From Chloroflexota bacterium (GTDB lineage: Bacteria; Chloroflexota; Dehalococcoidia; Lucifugimonadales; Australimonadaceae): a DNA stretch of 5,637 bases. Position 1 is the first letter of the stretch, and each line of letters begins with the position of its first letter. Of the stretch, positions 4,948-5,637 are shown in pieces. A program made the position numbers and the translations under genes. The notes under the pieces were generated by a model. That model saw only the letters and a list, made by a program, of their open reading frames with translations. It made no database searches and was not told where the DNA came from. The DNA lies in NCBI GenBank assembly GCA_026713505.1, contig JAPOOH010000311.1:1-5637 (forward strand), given 5' to 3'.

Positions 4948-5637
4948 ATGGGCTCAGTCTTCGATGCGTGGCGGGAGCAGATAGAGGCGCACGAGCGCGA
5001 CGGCGCGGCGCTGGGCGGAGGCGGGCACGGTCATGGACACGGGCACGGCCACGGGCATGGCCGCAGTCGCTTCGGGTACGCCAACAGGCCGATCGACCCG
5101 TTCCGCACCGACGACCCGGTGTTGAACGCTCTCTATGACGCGCTGGGGCCGGATGCCGAGATCCTCGACGTTGGCGGGGGCGCGGGCCGTTTCGCGCTGC
5201 CGCTGGCGACGCGGGCCAGGCGCGTCACAGTCGTCGAGCCCTCTGCGGACTCGGTCGAGATACTGCGATCGCGCGCGTCGGAGGCGGGCATCGCCAATAT
5301 CACCGTGATCAACGAGCCGTGGGAGGACGCGGAGGCGCCCCAGGCGGACATGGTGCTCTGCTCGCTGGTGCTGCACCACGTGGCGGACGCCGTCCCCTTC
5401 GTGACAAAGATGCAGGAGTACGCCAGGGACCGCGTCGTGCTGGTTGAGATGATGGAGACGCCGGGCGCGCTGGAAGTGCCCTTCTTCGAGCGGGTCTACG
5501 GCTCAGCCCCGACGCCGCTGCCCGGACTTCCGAGCGTGCTGGACCTGTTGTGGGCGATGGACATCTACCCCGACGTGACGATGCTCAGCTCCGAGGCCGC
5601 AGTCCTGGACCAGGACCGCGACGCGTCGCTCGGGCAG
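4948..5637 (+). CDS. Class I SAM-dependent methyltransferase with N-terminal His-Gly tract (3' truncated)
   Basis: The frame is open from the ATG to the right edge: 230 residues visible, no stop. A Rossmann-type SAM-binding core begins with motif I, 'ILDVGGGAGRFALPLA' (72-87, D74-x-G-x-G-x-G). It continues with an acidic residue ending beta2 ('VTVVEPS', E97, expected to bind the SAM ribose) and 'ADMVLCSLVLHHV' (133-145), the usual beta4 segment of small-molecule class I methyltransferases. 'RVVLVEMMETPG' (162-173) follows as beta5. The methyl acceptor is not evident. Before the core, residues 23-38 are four glycines and then six consecutive His-Gly pairs, an insertion not standard in this family and similar in composition to metal-binding His-rich tails in HypB, SlyD and ZIP transporters. 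The start has a ribosome site (AGAGG, 7 bases) and a TATACT promoter-like box 69 bases upstream. The gene is divergent from the antitoxin-like regulator, which might influence it. Confidence 0.85.
   Translation, partial: MGSVFDAWREQIEAHERDGAALGGGGHGHGHGHGHGHGRSRFGYANRPIDPFRTDDPVLNALYDALGPDAEILDVGGGAGRFALPLATRARRVTVVEPSADSVEILRSRASEAGIANITVINEPWEDAEAPQADMVLCSLVLHHVADAVPFVTKMQEYARDRVVLVEMMETPGALEVPFFERVYGSAPTPLPGLPSVLDLLWAMDIYPDVTMLSSEAAVLDQDRDASLGQ

Noticed and set aside
5026..5061. The repetitive CAC-GGN stretch as a tandem DNA repeat or CRISPR-like element
   Set aside because: It is in frame, 36 bases long, has varied synonymous codons and no spacers; it is best explained as a coding His-Gly tract.

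Overview
The window is high-GC bacterial DNA, apparently chromosomal, with six protein-coding genes. The first is cut by the left edge and the last by the right edge. I see no tRNA, rRNA, CRISPR array, transposase or phage gene. The host cannot be named from sequence alone. A UbiD decarboxylase next to a phthalate-dioxygenase-like Rieske oxygenase, GTG starts and high GC would suit a Chloroflexota lineage such as SAR202/Dehalococcoidia, where these families are known to be expanded, but this is a low-confidence inference.

Layout from left to right. (1) The 3' end of a zinc-metallopeptidase-like gene on + (2-460), then a 190-bp convergent gap with a palindrome but no convincing terminator. (2) A complete UbiD-family prenylated-FMN decarboxylase on - (651-2090). 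(3) A 310-bp divergent control region (2091-2400) with a candidate ubiD promoter, a 20-bp perfect inverted repeat, and a TATACT-type promoter for the next gene. (4) A complete Rieske non-heme iron oxygenase on + (2401-3723), followed by a strong hairpin (3766-3797). (5) A YhbS-like GNAT acetyltransferase on + (3869-4387). (6) A small HigA/HI1420-like antitoxin-type regulator on - (4457-4774), with no recognisable toxin partner nearby. (7) A divergent promoter region, then the 5' part of a class I SAM-dependent methyltransferase on + (4948 to the edge). This last protein carries a six-fold His-Gly repeat ahead of its SAM-binding domain.

The only clear functional pairing is the divergent decarboxylase and ring-hydroxylating oxygenase. 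Both keep complete sets of catalytic and metal-binding residues, and together they suggest catabolism of an aromatic or unsaturated acid. The oxygenase's reductase and the UbiX-type flavin prenyltransferase are not in the window. The Rieske and methyltransferase genes are preceded by nearly identical promoter-like segments (19 of 21 positions match), which suggests a shared promoter class. I found no clear new defence or mobile system. The most unusual items are the His-Gly tract, the repeated promoter segment, the intergenic inverted repeat and the lone antitoxin-like regulator.
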